From positions 682,001-746,000 of the forward strand of contig NZ_VOLO01000001.1 in NCBI RefSeq assembly GCF_007954365.1: a DNA stretch of 64,000 nt, read 5' to 3'. The position numbers were made by a program, and so were the translations under genes. The stretch comes from Frigoribacterium sp. ACAM 257. Its GTDB lineage: Bacteria; Actinomycetota; Actinomycetes; Actinomycetales; Microbacteriaceae. Positions 19,269 to 29,035 of this stretch are shown one piece after another (the stretch's first letter is position 1; every line of letters begins with the position of its first letter). The notes below the pieces were generated by a model that was given only the letters and a program-made list of their open reading frames with translations, was not told where the DNA came from and did not search any database.

Positions 19269-20699
19269 GTGGCACGACGACTGCCGTCTCCGCCGCCGGT
19301 GCTGCCCGGCTTCTCGCACGTCCACGTGCTCGGCTCGGGCGGGTTCGCCGACGTGTTCCTCTACGAGCAGAACATGCCGAGGCGCCAGGTCGCCGTCAAG
19401 GTCATGCTGACCGAGGTGGTCAACGACCAGGTCCGCCAGATGTTCCAGGCCGAGGCCAACCTCATGGCCCAGCTGAGCGCGCACCCCTCGATCCTCACGG
19501 TCTACCAGGCGAGCGTCTCCGCCGACGGGCGCCCCTACCTCGTCATGGAGCTCTGTTCGTCGTCCCTGAGCGAGCGCTACCGTCGAGACCGCATCCCGGT
19601 CGCGGACGTGCTGCGGATCGGCGTCAAGATCGGCAGCGCCGTCGAGACGGCTCATCGGCAGGGCGTGCTGCACCGCGACGTCAAGCCCTCGAACATCCTC
19701 ATGACGGCCTACGGCCACCCCGTCCTGTCCGACTTCGGGATCGCCGCCTCGCTGAGCGAGAGCGAGCCGCAGGAGACCGTCGGGATGTCGATCCCGTGGT
19801 CGGCCCCCGAGGTGCTCCTCGACGAGACGAACGGGACGATCGAGTCGGAGGTCTGGTCCCTGGGTGCGACCGTGTACTCGCTCCTCGCCGGCCGCAGCCC
19901 CTTCGAGATCCTCGGCAGCGACAAGAACGGCGCGTCCGACCTGATCGGTCGGATCGACAAGGCGAAGCTCGCGCCGACCGGCCGCACCGACGTCCCCGCG
20001 AGCCTCGAGCGCATCCTCGCGCGGGCGATGTCGAGGCGGCCGGAACACCGGCAGGCGAGCGTGCTCGAACTGCTCCGCGAGCTCCAGCAGGTCGAGTCGG
20101 AGCTCGGCGTCGGCCAGACGCCCATCGAGGTCGCCGTCGACGACTGGGCCCTCGCGACCGTGGCCGATCTCGAGGACAGGACGCGGCTCCGCGGCGCAGC
20201 CCCCGTGCAGTCGACTCGACGTCGCCGCCGGCGTCGTCGAGTGACGGAGGCGCAGGCGGCGGCCGTCCACGGCTCCGGTCTCGGCCGCAGCCGGGCCGTC
20301 CTGCGCAGCACCGGCACGCGGCCCGCGCCGCGCAGTCGTCGTGCCCTCGTGCTGGTGTGGTCGCTGATCGCCGCGGCCGTCGTCGCGATCGGCCTGGGTG
20401 CCACGGCCACCCTCGTCCTCGTGCGGGCGACGTCGACCGAGATCCCGCGCGTGTCCGAGATCTCGGCCACGTCCGAGGGGTCGTCGGTCGTCTTCACGTG
20501 GAGCGACCCCGGGCTCCGCTCGGGTGACGCCTACATCATCTCGACGGGCTCGGACACGAGCCAACAGACGTCCAACCGTTTCGTGGCCGGCGCCTCCGAG
20601 ACGGGCGAGCAGCTCTGCATCACGGTGAGCGTCAACCGCGCGGGCCAGAGCGGCGAGCCGAGCGGCGAACGGTGCGCCGTGGTCGGGGGCGGCGAGTGA
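19269..20699 (+). CDS. Membrane Ser/Thr protein kinase with outer FN3-like domain
   Basis: A 476-residue Hanks-type kinase. The glycine loop GSGGFADV is at residues 22-29, the ATP lysine at K44 (VAVKVM), then HRDVKPSN near 136, DFG near 157 and SAPEVL near 177. After a basic, arginine-rich linker comes one membrane helix (about residues 358-384), then ~90 outer residues with FVFTW/GDAYIISTG-type strands resembling a fibronectin type III fold. There are no PASTA repeats, so this is not the PknB cell-division kinase. GTG 19269 is chosen because AGGAGGG lies 4 nt upstream; ATG 19242 has no such site. It overlaps the giant gene by 4 bp. Confidence 0.92.
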   Translation: MARRLPSPPPVLPGFSHVHVLGSGGFADVFLYEQNMPRRQVAVKVMLTEVVNDQVRQMFQAEANLMAQLSAHPSILTVYQASVSADGRPYLVMELCSSSLSERYRRDRIPVADVLRIGVKIGSAVETAHRQGVLHRDVKPSNILMTAYGHPVLSDFGIAASLSESEPQETVGMSIPWSAPEVLLDETNGTIESEVWSLGATVYSLLAGRSPFEILGSDKNGASDLIGRIDKAKLAPTGRTDVPASLERILARAMSRRPEHRQASVLELLRELQQVESELGVGQTPIEVAVDDWALATVADLEDRTRLRGAAPVQSTRRRRRRRRVTEAQAAAVHGSGLGRSRAVLRSTGTRPAPRSRRALVLVWSLIAAAVVAIGLGATATLVLVRATSTEIPRVSEISATSEGSSVVFTWSDPGLRSGDAYIISTGSDTSQQTSNRFVAGASETGEQLCITVSVNRAGQSGEPSGERCAVVGGGE

Positions 20700-23600
20700 C
20701 GCGCCTCGGCGCCTGGGCCCGGGCTCGCCGGTCGGCCGTGGCGACCGGGGTGAGCGCGGTCGTGATCACGGCGCTCGTCGTCACCGTGGCCGTGGTCAGC
20801 ACGGGGTACGAGGCGCAGCGCCTCGACCTGGACGACGGCACGGTGTGGGTCGCCAACGGGTCCCGGACGGCTGTCGGCCGGGCCAACACCGACGTCGCCG
20901 AGCTGAACGCGGCCGTCCGCAGCACCGGAGGCGACCTCTCCGTCACCCAGTCGCCGGACGCCGTCCTCATGGTCGACCGCAGCAGCGCGACGGTCGGCAT
21001 CGTCGACCCGGCGACGTCCACGGTCGGCGACAGCGCGCCGTTGCCGCCCGAGTCGCCCGACGTCCTCCTGACCGGCGACCGCGCCGTGGTCGTGTCGGGC
21101 GGCACGGGCGAGCTGTGGAGCCTGCCCGTGTCGGACCTCGCGTCGTTCAGCTCAGAGGACGACGCCGATCTCAGCCTCGGCGAGGACGCCGTGACGAGCG
21201 TCGCCCCCGACGGCACGATCACCGTCTTCTCGGCTGCCAGCGGCGACGTGTCGCGAGTCGCCTCGGGCGACGCCTTCGACGTCGACTCGACCCGATCGAC
21301 GGCCCTCGCAGGGCCGGGGGAGCACCAGGTCACGAGTGTCGGCACGCACTGGGCCGTGCTCGACGTCGACGCGGGGCACCTCGTCGTCGACGGCGAGGAG
21401 GTCGACCTCTCGGGCTCCGCCGCGGGCGGCCTGGCCCTGCAGCAGGCGTCCGACGACGGCGACGGCGTCCTCGTGGCGACGAGCGAGGCGCTCCTGCGCG
21501 TCCCGTTCGGCGGGGGCGAGCCGAGCGAGGTCGTGACCGGCCAGACCGGGCTGCCGGCCCGGCCGGTCGTCGTGGGCTCGTGCACGTGGGCGGCGTGGTC
21601 AGGCGGCACCGCCTGGAGCGACTGTTCCCGTTCCCGCGGCGGGGTCCTGCAGCTCGACGGGGTCCCGGGGGCGGCCCCCCTCGTGTTCGACGTGAACGGG
21701 CGGCGCACCGTGCTCAGCGACCCCGTCGGAGGCGGCAGCTGGGCGGTGCAGAGCCGTGGTCAGCTGATCGACAACTGGGACGAGCTGCTCGACCGAGACG
21801 ACGAGCAGCAAGAAGAAGAGACCGACAGCACCGACGAGCCGCCCGAGCTGGACCCAGACCAGAAGCCCCCGGTGGCGGTCGACGACGACCTCGGCGCGCG
21901 CCCCGGCAGGGCGAGCACCCTCTCCGTCCTGCTGAACGACTACGACCCGAACGGCGACCCCCTGGTCGTCGACCAGGTGTCCGACCTCGACCCGGCCACG
22001 GGCCGTCTCGACGTCGTCAACGACCGTCAGCAGGTGCTGCTCACGCTCACGGACGAGGCAGCCGGTGCGTTCACGTTCGACTACACGATCAGCGACGGGC
22101 GCGGCGGAACGGCGACGTCGACGGTGACGATCACCGTGCGTGAGGCCGGGGAGAACAGCCCGCCGGCACAGGTGCGGCGGACCTCCGCCGACGTGTCGTC
22201 GTCGGGGCGCGTGACGACGTCCGTGCTCGGCGACTGGGTCGACCCCGACGGGGACGCCTTCTACCTGACGAGCGCCGTCGGCGACGAGGGCGTCTCGTAC
22301 AAGCCGTCGGGCGACGTCGTCTACCAGGACGCCGGCTCGGGCGCGACCACGCTCGACGTGGGCCTCGTCGTCTCGGACGGCCAGGCCGAGGGGCGCGGCA
22401 GCATGACGATCCGGGTCGCGGGGTCGTCGCCGCTCACCGCCGACTCGTTCTCCGTGCAGGCCTACGCGGGTCAGCAGCTCACGGTGCGGCCCCTTCCCTA
22501 CGCGAGCGGAGGATCCGGCTCGATCCGGCTGAACAGCGTCCCGGCGAAGAACGGCTCGATCGTCACCCCGAGCTACGAGTCGGGCACGTTCCGGTTCGTC
22601 AGCGACGAGGTCAGGACCCACAACCTCGAGTACTCCGTGACCGACGGCGACCAGACCGCCACGGGCACGATCCGGGTCGACGTCCAATCGCCGCCCGACC
22701 CGTCGAGCCCCCCGATCACGACGCCCAAGACGGTGTTCGTCGAGACCCTCAGCAGTCAGACCCTCGACGTCGTGGCGACGGACCACGATCCCGCCGGGAA
22801 CGTGCTGATGGTCACGTCGACCTCGGAGGTCCCGCTGTCGTCCGGAGTCCGCGTCGAGACGCTCGACCAGCGGTACCTGCGCCTCACCCTCGCTGCTCCT
22901 CTCGACCAGGGCCCGGTCACCTTCACCTACACGGTCACGAACGGCCTGGCCTCGGCCGAGGGTACGGTCACGGTCATCGAGACGCCGCGCCGCTCGCAGA
23001 CGCAGCCGCCGGTCGCGACCGACGACCAGGTGACGGTCCGCGTCGGGGACGCGATCGACATCGACGTGCTGGCCAACGACGAACAGCCCGACGGAGACGA
23101 GATCACCCTCGTGCCGGACCTCGTCCAGGACGTCCCGGCGGACGGCGGACTGCTCTTCGCGTCCGGCTCGATCCTCCGGTACCTCGCACCGACGACGCCG
23201 GGCAACGTCACTGCCGTCTACGCGGTGGAGGGCCGAGACGGCCAGCGCGACACCGCGCAGGTCACGATCGCGGTGCGCGAGGCCGACGTCGCGACCAACA
23301 ACCCGCCCGTCCCGCAGACGGTGACGGCCCGGGTCGTGGCGGGCGAGTCCGTCCGCGTCACCGTTCCCCTCGACGGGGTCGACCCGGACGGCGACAGCGT
23401 CTCGCTGCTCGGCGTCGGCACGAACCCGGAGAACGGCAGCGTGACGAGCGTCGGCACCGACTCGATCCAGTACGAGGCGAACGGGACGAGCGCGGGCACC
23501 GACACCTTCACCTACACGGTGGTCGACGGGCTGGGGGCCCGGGCCAGCGGCAAGGTCCGGATCGGCATCTCGGCGCGGGCCGACGGATCCCGCAACCCGA

Positions 23601-26542
23601 TCGCCGTGGCCGACGACGTGACCATGCGGCCGGGCGGCACGATCACCGTCCGGGTGCTCGACAACGACTCTGACCCCGACGGCGGCGCCCTCACGGTCAC
23701 CGGTGTCGAGGCCAACGACGTCGACACGTCCGCCGAGGTCGTCGACGGCGCCCTCGTCGCGGTCCGCCCCCCGGCTGCCGAGGGGCAGTACGGCCTCGTC
23801 TACACGGTCGAGAACGACCAGGGCGGCTCGAGCTCGAGCTTCGTCACGGTCGACGTCGACGCCGACGCTCCGCTGAACCGTCCCGTCGTGGACGACACCG
23901 TCCTCGACCTCAGCGACATCGCGGGACGACAGTCCGTCGACGTCAACGTCCTCACGAACGCCTTCTTCGCGGACGGCCCGGCGTCGTCGCTGGGCCTCGA
24001 CCTCACGCCGGGCTACGGCGGCACCAGCCAGGTGACGCCCGACCGCCGCGTGAGGGTGACGATCACCGACTCGAGCCAGATCATCCCGTTCTCGGTGTCG
24101 CACCCTGACGACCCCGCCGTGCGCACCTACGCCTTCATCCGGGTCCCGGGCTTCGACGACGCGCTCCCGCAGCTGGACAAGACCGCACGTCCCCTCACGG
24201 TGGTGAGCGGCGACCGCCTCACGATCGACCTCACCCGGTACGTCATCGCGGCCGGCGGCAAGACCGTCCGACTGACCGGGGAGGACTCCGTCAGGGCCAC
24301 CCACGCCGACGGGGCCGACCTGGTCGTGGGCCCGACCACGCTCGCGTTCACGTCGGAGGACCTCTACTTCGGGACGGCCTCGGTCTCGTTCGAGGTGACG
24401 GACGGCTCGTCCGCCGACGACCCGGCGGGCCGCACGGCGACCCTGGTCCTGCCCATCACGGTCACCCCGCGCGAGAACCAGCCGCCGACCTTCACCGGCA
24501 CCTCCGTCGATCTCGAGCCGGGGCAGTCGCGGACCCTCGACCTGCAGCGGCTCACGTCCTACCCGTATCCCGACGACGTGGCAGAGCTCCGCTGGACCGC
24601 GGACGCCCAGTCCGTGCCCGGCTTCGCCGTCGACCTGTCCGGCCGCGAGATCACGATCACCGCCGACGCGGGAACGCCCAAGGGCACCACGCGGGCGCTC
24701 CCCGTGACCGTGGCCGACGCCGTGACGACGGGTCAGCCAGGCTCGATCCGACTGGCCGTCGTCGGGTCGACCAGGCCGCTGGCCCAGCCCGCGGCCGACA
24801 CGCAGGCGGTGCGTCGCGGCACCTCCGCCACGATCGATGTCCTCGCGAACGACCAGGCCACGAACCCGTTCCCCGGCCAGCCCCTCCGGGTAGTCGACAT
24901 CCGAGGGCTCGGGGGAGGCGGGCTGCCGGCGGGCGTGAGCGTCACGCCCAGCGCGGACAACCGCACCCTCGCCGTCTCCGTCGGGCAGTCCGCGCAGCCC
25001 GGCGACACGAACCTCCAGTACCGCGTGGCCGACGTCACGGACGATCCCGACCGCTACGTCTGGGGCAACGTCACGATCTCTGTGCAGGACGTCCCCGACG
25101 CCCCGGCGGCCCCGGTGCGCACCGGCACGTTCACGGGCGGCCAGCTGACCCTGAGCTACGCGGCGCCGCAGGCGAACAACTCGCCCCTGACGCGTTTCCG
25201 CCTGACGGGCACCGGCAGCGCTGGTGGCTCGTACTCGAAGGACTGCGGGCTCTCGACGGTCTGCACGCTGACCGACCTGGACCCCGAACAGACGTTCCGG
25301 TTCACGGTCGTCGCCACGAACGCCCTCGGCGACTCGGCTCCCAGCGCGGCCAGCCCCTCGTACAGCGCCGACTTCGTCCCGGCCCCGCCGACCGGCGTCA
25401 CCGTGAGGCCGTCGTCGACGACGCCTGGGGCGCTCGACGTCTCGTGGGAGCCGGTTCCCAAACCCGCTCGTGGAACGTCCGTTCTCTCTGCGGGTGGATA
25501 CGTTGTTGAGGTTAACGGCTCAGTTGCGCAGACAGTTTCGGGCTTGAGTACCACATTGACCGGTCTGAGCGCTGGTTCCGTCTATTCGGTGACCGTCTAC
25601 GCCCGAAACCGGGCTCAGGTCAGCAGCGAAGCCGATTGGGCTCGAAGCGCTGGGCGTACGGAAACAGCCTTCGGCTATCCCAGCGGGACGGGGCCGAGCG
25701 CCGCTGCTCAGTCCAACGGCAGCATTCAAGTCTCCTGGACCAAACCGCAAGATCTGGCGGGCGATGGGTCGATCTCCTACCAGGTCTTCCGTTACGACGG
25801 GACCCCTTCGACAGCCCAGTGTGGACGTTCAGGAACGCCTTTCACGCCGGCGGAGGGGGTGCTTTCGATCACGGACACGACGGCCGCGCGCGGTGGTAAC
25901 TACGTGTACGTGGTCAATGCAAGTAATCGGTCCGGCCTGTGTTCCGCAAGCGCAACTTCCTCGATCGGGGCCGCCCCTGGAACGGTAGATGCGGCCCTGA
26001 CGATGAGTCAGCAGGGCAATCAAGTTGATGTTCAAGTGGAACGGCTAAGGGAGTCGACGGGGGCTTCCGGTGTCAGCTACCAGCGGCTCTCAGACGGTGA
26101 CTGGGTGCCAGTGTCAGAGGGAACATTCATTACCGGTGTCAGATTCGGCACGCAATATGGCTCACCCGTTGACGTTTCATTCCGGGCTTGTCGAGCTGCA
26201 AGTTGTTCGGACCAGGTGACCACGGTCAGGAGCGATAGGCCGCTCCAGCTCGAGGCGAAGATCCGTTCATGCGTCGTTTCATCATCGGATGCGCAGAGCA
26301 GGCTTGACTACGTACCTCCAGCCAACGCAGGTGTCAAAGACACCGACGTTAGCTACAAGGTTGAGTATGAGAGGCCCGCACCCAGCATTCTTGACCCGAA
26401 CCGTTACGCGTGGGCTTCGGCCGCGGATGACCAGTTCGTCGTTCCGGACGATGCACGGGCCGCGCGAATCAAGGCCACGGTGCTGGGGTTCGAAGCAGCC
26501 GAGTTCACCTTGACTGCCTGTTCGCCTGCTCCGCCGCTTTGA
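20696..26542 (+). CDS. Giant membrane-anchored Ig-like / FN3 surface protein
   Basis: A 1948-residue protein. A short basic N-terminus and one membrane helix (about residues 15-37) are followed by a repeat-rich region resembling a beta-propeller (about 40-345), an acidic linker (DRDDEQQEEETDSTDEPP), then many Ig/cadherin-like repeats with the recurring signatures LLNDYDPNGDPL, VLANDEQPDGDEI and VLDNDSDPDGG up to about residue 1470, and several FN3 domains to the end. The DxDxDG-like loops suggest calcium binding. It has no sortase signal. It is translationally coupled to the kinase (GTGA overlap). The last ~360 residues are encoded by DNA of clearly lower GC. Likely role, by inference: an extracellular scaffold or adhesin under kinase control. 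Confidence 0.88.
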   Translation: MTRLGAWARARRSAVATGVSAVVITALVVTVAVVSTGYEAQRLDLDDGTVWVANGSRTAVGRANTDVAELNAAVRSTGGDLSVTQSPDAVLMVDRSSATVGIVDPATSTVGDSAPLPPESPDVLLTGDRAVVVSGGTGELWSLPVSDLASFSSEDDADLSLGEDAVTSVAPDGTITVFSAASGDVSRVASGDAFDVDSTRSTALAGPGEHQVTSVGTHWAVLDVDAGHLVVDGEEVDLSGSAAGGLALQQASDDGDGVLVATSEALLRVPFGGGEPSEVVTGQTGLPARPVVVGSCTWAAWSGGTAWSDCSRSRGGVLQLDGVPGAAPLVFDVNGRRTVLSDPVGGGSWAVQSRGQLIDNWDELLDRDDEQQEEETDSTDEPPELDPDQKPPVAVDDDLGARPGRASTLSVLLNDYDPNGDPLVVDQVSDLDPATGRLDVVNDRQQVLLTLTDEAAGAFTFDYTISDGRGGTATSTVTITVREAGENSPPAQVRRTSADVSSSGRVTTSVLGDWVDPDGDAFYLTSAVGDEGVSYKPSGDVVYQDAGSGATTLDVGLVVSDGQAEGRGSMTIRVAGSSPLTADSFSVQAYAGQQLTVRPLPYASGGSGSIRLNSVPAKNGSIVTPSYESGTFRFVSDEVRTHNLEYSVTDGDQTATGTIRVDVQSPPDPSSPPITTPKTVFVETLSSQTLDVVATDHDPAGNVLMVTSTSEVPLSSGVRVETLDQRYLRLTLAAPLDQGPVTFTYTVTNGLASAEGTVTVIETPRRSQTQPPVATDDQVTVRVGDAIDIDVLANDEQPDGDEITLVPDLVQDVPADGGLLFASGSILRYLAPTTPGNVTAVYAVEGRDGQRDTAQVTIAVREADVATNNPPVPQTVTARVVAGESVRVTVPLDGVDPDGDSVSLLGVGTNPENGSVTSVGTDSIQYEANGTSAGTDTFTYTVVDGLGARASGKVRIGISARADGSRNPIAVADDVTMRPGGTITVRVLDNDSDPDGGALTVTGVEANDVDTSAEVVDGALVAVRPPAAEGQYGLVYTVENDQGGSSSSFVTVDVDADAPLNRPVVDDTVLDLSDIAGRQSVDVNVLTNAFFADGPASSLGLDLTPGYGGTSQVTPDRRVRVTITDSSQIIPFSVSHPDDPAVRTYAFIRVPGFDDALPQLDKTARPLTVVSGDRLTIDLTRYVIAAGGKTVRLTGEDSVRATHADGADLVVGPTTLAFTSEDLYFGTASVSFEVTDGSSADDPAGRTATLVLPITVTPRENQPPTFTGTSVDLEPGQSRTLDLQRLTSYPYPDDVAELRWTADAQSVPGFAVDLSGREITITADAGTPKGTTRALPVTVADAVTTGQPGSIRLAVVGSTRPLAQPAADTQAVRRGTSATIDVLANDQATNPFPGQPLRVVDIRGLGGGGLPAGVSVTPSADNRTLAVSVGQSAQPGDTNLQYRVADVTDDPDRYVWGNVTISVQDVPDAPAAPVRTGTFTGGQLTLSYAAPQANNSPLTRFRLTGTGSAGGSYSKDCGLSTVCTLTDLDPEQTFRFTVVATNALGDSAPSAASPSYSADFVPAPPTGVTVRPSSTTPGALDVSWEPVPKPARGTSVLSAGGYVVEVNGSVAQTVSGLSTTLTGLSAGSVYSVTVYARNRAQVSSEADWARSAGRTETAFGYPSGTGPSAAAQSNGSIQVSWTKPQDLAGDGSISYQVFRYDGTPSTAQCGRSGTPFTPAEGVLSITDTTAARGGNYVYVVNASNRSGLCSASATSSIGAAPGTVDAALTMSQQGNQVDVQVERLRESTGASGVSYQRLSDGDWVPVSEGTFITGVRFGTQYGSPVDVSFRACRAASCSDQVTTVRSDRPLQLEAKIRSCVVSSSDAQSRLDYVPPANAGVKDTDVSYKVEYERPAPSILDPNRYAWASAADDQFVVPDDARAARIKATVLGFEAAEFTLTACSPAPPL

Positions 26543-26590
26543 TTTTGAGAACAAGCATCGTCGGTCCAGAAGTGGAACTGAAGACACCCA
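25456..26590 (+). other. Low-GC segment covering the 3' end of the giant gene
   Basis: GC falls sharply at about 25456. By hand count, 25381-25440 is 47/60 GC and 25501-25560 is 31/60. Codons ending in A or T become common (GTT, AAA, TTG) and remain so to the stop and into the 73-bp gap before moxR, where normal composition returns near 26590. The frame is kept throughout. This suggests the C-terminal FN3 part was acquired from another source. Confidence 0.85.
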
Positions 26591-26615
26591 CCACCACGAG
26601 AGAGACGAACACCGC

Positions 26616-27587
26616 ATGAGCATGACCCCCGAGCAGGCGACCTGGTTCTCCGAGATCTTCGGGCGCCTCGTCGCGAACGTCGACCAGGTGCTGCTGGGCA
26701 AGACGTTCGTCGTGCGCCTGTCGTTCACGGCGCTGCTCAGCGAGGGGCACCTCCTGCTCGAGGACTTCCCCGGCACGGGCAAGACCTCGCTCGCCCGCGC
26801 CATCGCGCAGAGCGTGCAGGGCACGAGCAACCGCGTCCAGTTCACGCCCGACCTGCTGCCCGGCGACATCACCGGCGTGAGCATCTACGACCAGAAGGCG
26901 GGGGAGTTCGAGTTCCACCGCGGTCCGATCTTCTCGAACATCGTCCTGGCCGACGAGATCAACCGGGCCAGCCCCAAGACCCAGTCGGCCCTGCTCGAGG
27001 TCATGGAGGAGAACCGCGTGACGGTCGACGGCGTCAGCCACGACGTCGGCAGCCCCTTCATGGTGATCGCCACCCAGAACCCCGTCGAGCAGGCCGGCAC
27101 GTACCGTCTGCCCGAGGCCCAGCTCGACCGGTTCGTCATGAAGACGTCGATCGGGTACCCCGACCACGCGGCGACCGTCCGCATCCTCGAGGGCTCCGCG
27201 ACGCGCGTGCACGAGGGCAGCCTCAGCCCCATCGTCCAGGCCGGCGTCGTCACCGAGATGGCGCAGCTCGCCCGCACGGTGCACGTCGAGTCGACCATCA
27301 GCGACTACGTCGCACGGCTCGTCGAGGCGACCCGGACCGCGGAGGAGGTGCGGCTCGGCGTGAGCGTGCGAGGCGCCCTGGCGCTCGTCCGCACGGCCAA
27401 GACCTACGCCGCCTCCCACGGGCGCCACTACGTCGTGCCGGACGACGTCAAGGCCCTCGCCGAGCCCGTGCTGGCCCATCGCCTGGTGCTCGACCCCGAG
27501 GCGGAGTTCGACGGCGTCACCCCGTCGAGCATCGTGAGCCAGCTGCTGATCGAGACTCCGCCGCCCTCCGAGCGGATCGCCGTGTGA
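26616..27587 (+). CDS. MoxR-family AAA+ ATPase (first copy)
   Basis: A 323-residue chaperone-like ATPase. Walker A is in EDFPGTGKTSLARA (near residue 47), Walker B and the following conserved stretch are LADEINRASPKTQSALLEVM (near 110), and the sensor-1 region is IATQNPVEQAGTYRLPEAQL (near 150). The MoxR lid domain follows. MoxR proteins typically act with DUF58 or VWA partners to mature or insert other proteins; here DUF58 follows with a 4-bp overlap. It begins after the low-GC segment, with a GAGAGACGAACACC leader. Confidence 0.94.
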   Translation: MSMTPEQATWFSEIFGRLVANVDQVLLGKTFVVRLSFTALLSEGHLLLEDFPGTGKTSLARAIAQSVQGTSNRVQFTPDLLPGDITGVSIYDQKAGEFEFHRGPIFSNIVLADEINRASPKTQSALLEVMEENRVTVDGVSHDVGSPFMVIATQNPVEQAGTYRLPEAQLDRFVMKTSIGYPDHAATVRILEGSATRVHEGSLSPIVQAGVVTEMAQLARTVHVESTISDYVARLVEATRTAEEVRLGVSVRGALALVRTAKTYAASHGRHYVVPDDVKALAEPVLAHRLVLDPEAEFDGVTPSSIVSQLLIETPPPSERIAV

Positions 27588-29035
27588 GCGACGCCGGACC
27601 AGGCAGCACCGACAGCCGCGCCCGTCGAGACCGGGACTCCTCCCGGGGCCGGACGCAGACGCGCGGCGGCCGCACGCAGTCCCGAGCGGGCTTCGACAGC
27701 GGCTTCGCGACGGGGACCCAGGGCCTCACCAACGCGCGCACGCGGATCGTGGGCGACCGTTCCGGTCCCGTGGCGGACGCGCTCGTCCTCGGCGTGCGCC
27801 TCCTCCGCTCTGCCAGGACGTGGCTGGGTCGGGCGTTCAGGGCAGTGTCGGGCGTCGTCACCCCCGTGGGCTGGGCAGTGCTCGTCGTGGTGCCCGTCGG
27901 CTTCGTCGTCGGCTACCTGCTCGGCTGGCTCGAGCTCGTCGTGGTCGCCTGGGCCGCGCTCGTCGTCCTCGTCGTGGCCGGGCTGAGCCTCATCGGCCGC
28001 AACGCGTTCCGGGTGGCCCTCGAGATCCCTCACGAGCGAGTCACCGTCGGGGAGCCGGCCTCGGGCAGCGTCGTGGTCGAGAACCCGACCCGCCGGCGCA
28101 TCCTGGGCGTCTCCGTCGAGATCCCCGTCGGCGCGGGGCTGGCGGAGATCAGCCTGCCCGGTCTCCGCGCGGGCGACAGCGTCACGGAGCCGTTCTCGGT
28201 TCCCACCCATCGGCGGGGCGTCGTCCGGGTGGGTCCCGTCCGCACCGTTCGGGGCGACGCCGTCGGCCTGGTCCGGCGCGAGCTCGAGTGGACGGGCGTC
28301 ACCGAGATGTTCGTCCATCCCCGAACGATCGGCATCCCGAGCACGAGCACGGGCCTCATCCGCGACCTCGAGGGCAACCCGACCCGCGACCTCTCGCCGA
28401 GCGACATCTCGTTCCACGCGCTCCGCGAGTACCAGCCGGGCGACGAGCGGCGGAACATCCACTGGAAGTCGACGGCGAAGACCGGCACCTACATGGTGCG
28501 GCAGTTCGAGGAGAGCAGACGGAGCCACATCGTCATCGCGCTCAGCCTCGCGAGCGCCGACTTCGCCTCCGACGACGAGTTCGAGCTGGCCGTGAGCGTC
28601 GCGGGGTCGCTCGGGGCGCGTGCGGTGCGCGACGCCCGCGAGGTGAGCGTCGTCGTCAGCGAGCGCACGCCCGAGTTCGCCAAGCGGAAGACCCTGGAGA
28701 TCCGGTCGCTCAGCACCCTGACTCGCACGCGCCTGCTCGACGACCTCGCGGTCGTCGAGCACGCGGAGTCGGCCCTCGGCATCGTCGACCTCGCGCGGGT
28801 GGCCGGCGACCGCGTCGCCGGCGTCTCCGTGGCGTTCCTCGTGGTGGGCAGCACCGCCACCCTCACGCAGCTGCGCTCCGCCGGACTGCACTTCCCGGTC
28901 GGAGTCGAGGCCGTCGCCATCGTCTGCGACCCCGAGGCCGTGCCCGGGATGACGCGCATCAGCGACCTGACCGTCCTCACCATCGGCTACCTCGAGGACC
29001 TGCAGAAGTCGCTGGCCCGGGCGGCCGCCACATGA
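27584..29035 (+). CDS. DUF58-domain protein (first copy)
   Basis: A 483-residue membrane protein. A ~70-residue arginine/serine-rich cytoplasmic N-terminus precedes two adjacent membrane helices (about residues 90-130). The DUF58 signature EYQPGDERRNIHWKSTAK is near residue 285, followed by a VWA-like fold (IVIALSLASADF). GTG overlaps the moxR stop. MoxR-DUF58-transglutaminase is a known conserved trio in Actinobacteria and Proteobacteria, with unclear biochemical role. Confidence 0.92.
   Translation: MSDAGPGSTDSRARRDRDSSRGRTQTRGGRTQSRAGFDSGFATGTQGLTNARTRIVGDRSGPVADALVLGVRLLRSARTWLGRAFRAVSGVVTPVGWAVLVVVPVGFVVGYLLGWLELVVVAWAALVVLVVAGLSLIGRNAFRVALEIPHERVTVGEPASGSVVVENPTRRRILGVSVEIPVGAGLAEISLPGLRAGDSVTEPFSVPTHRRGVVRVGPVRTVRGDAVGLVRRELEWTGVTEMFVHPRTIGIPSTSTGLIRDLEGNPTRDLSPSDISFHALREYQPGDERRNIHWKSTAKTGTYMVRQFEESRRSHIVIALSLASADFASDDEFELAVSVAGSLGARAVRDAREVSVVVSERTPEFAKRKTLEIRSLSTLTRTRLLDDLAVVEHAESALGIVDLARVAGDRVAGVSVAFLVVGSTATLTQLRSAGLHFPVGVEAVAIVCDPEAVPGMTRISDLTVLTIGYLEDLQKSLARAAAT

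Noticed and set aside
19269-20699. The kinase as PknB of the cell-division cluster
   Set aside because: No PASTA repeats and no rodA, pbpA or pknA nearby; the outer part is FN3-like.
21599-24304. A 901-codon open frame on the minus strand, opposite the giant surface protein
   Set aside because: Arginine/valine/aspartate-biased shadow with no recognisable domain or start signal.
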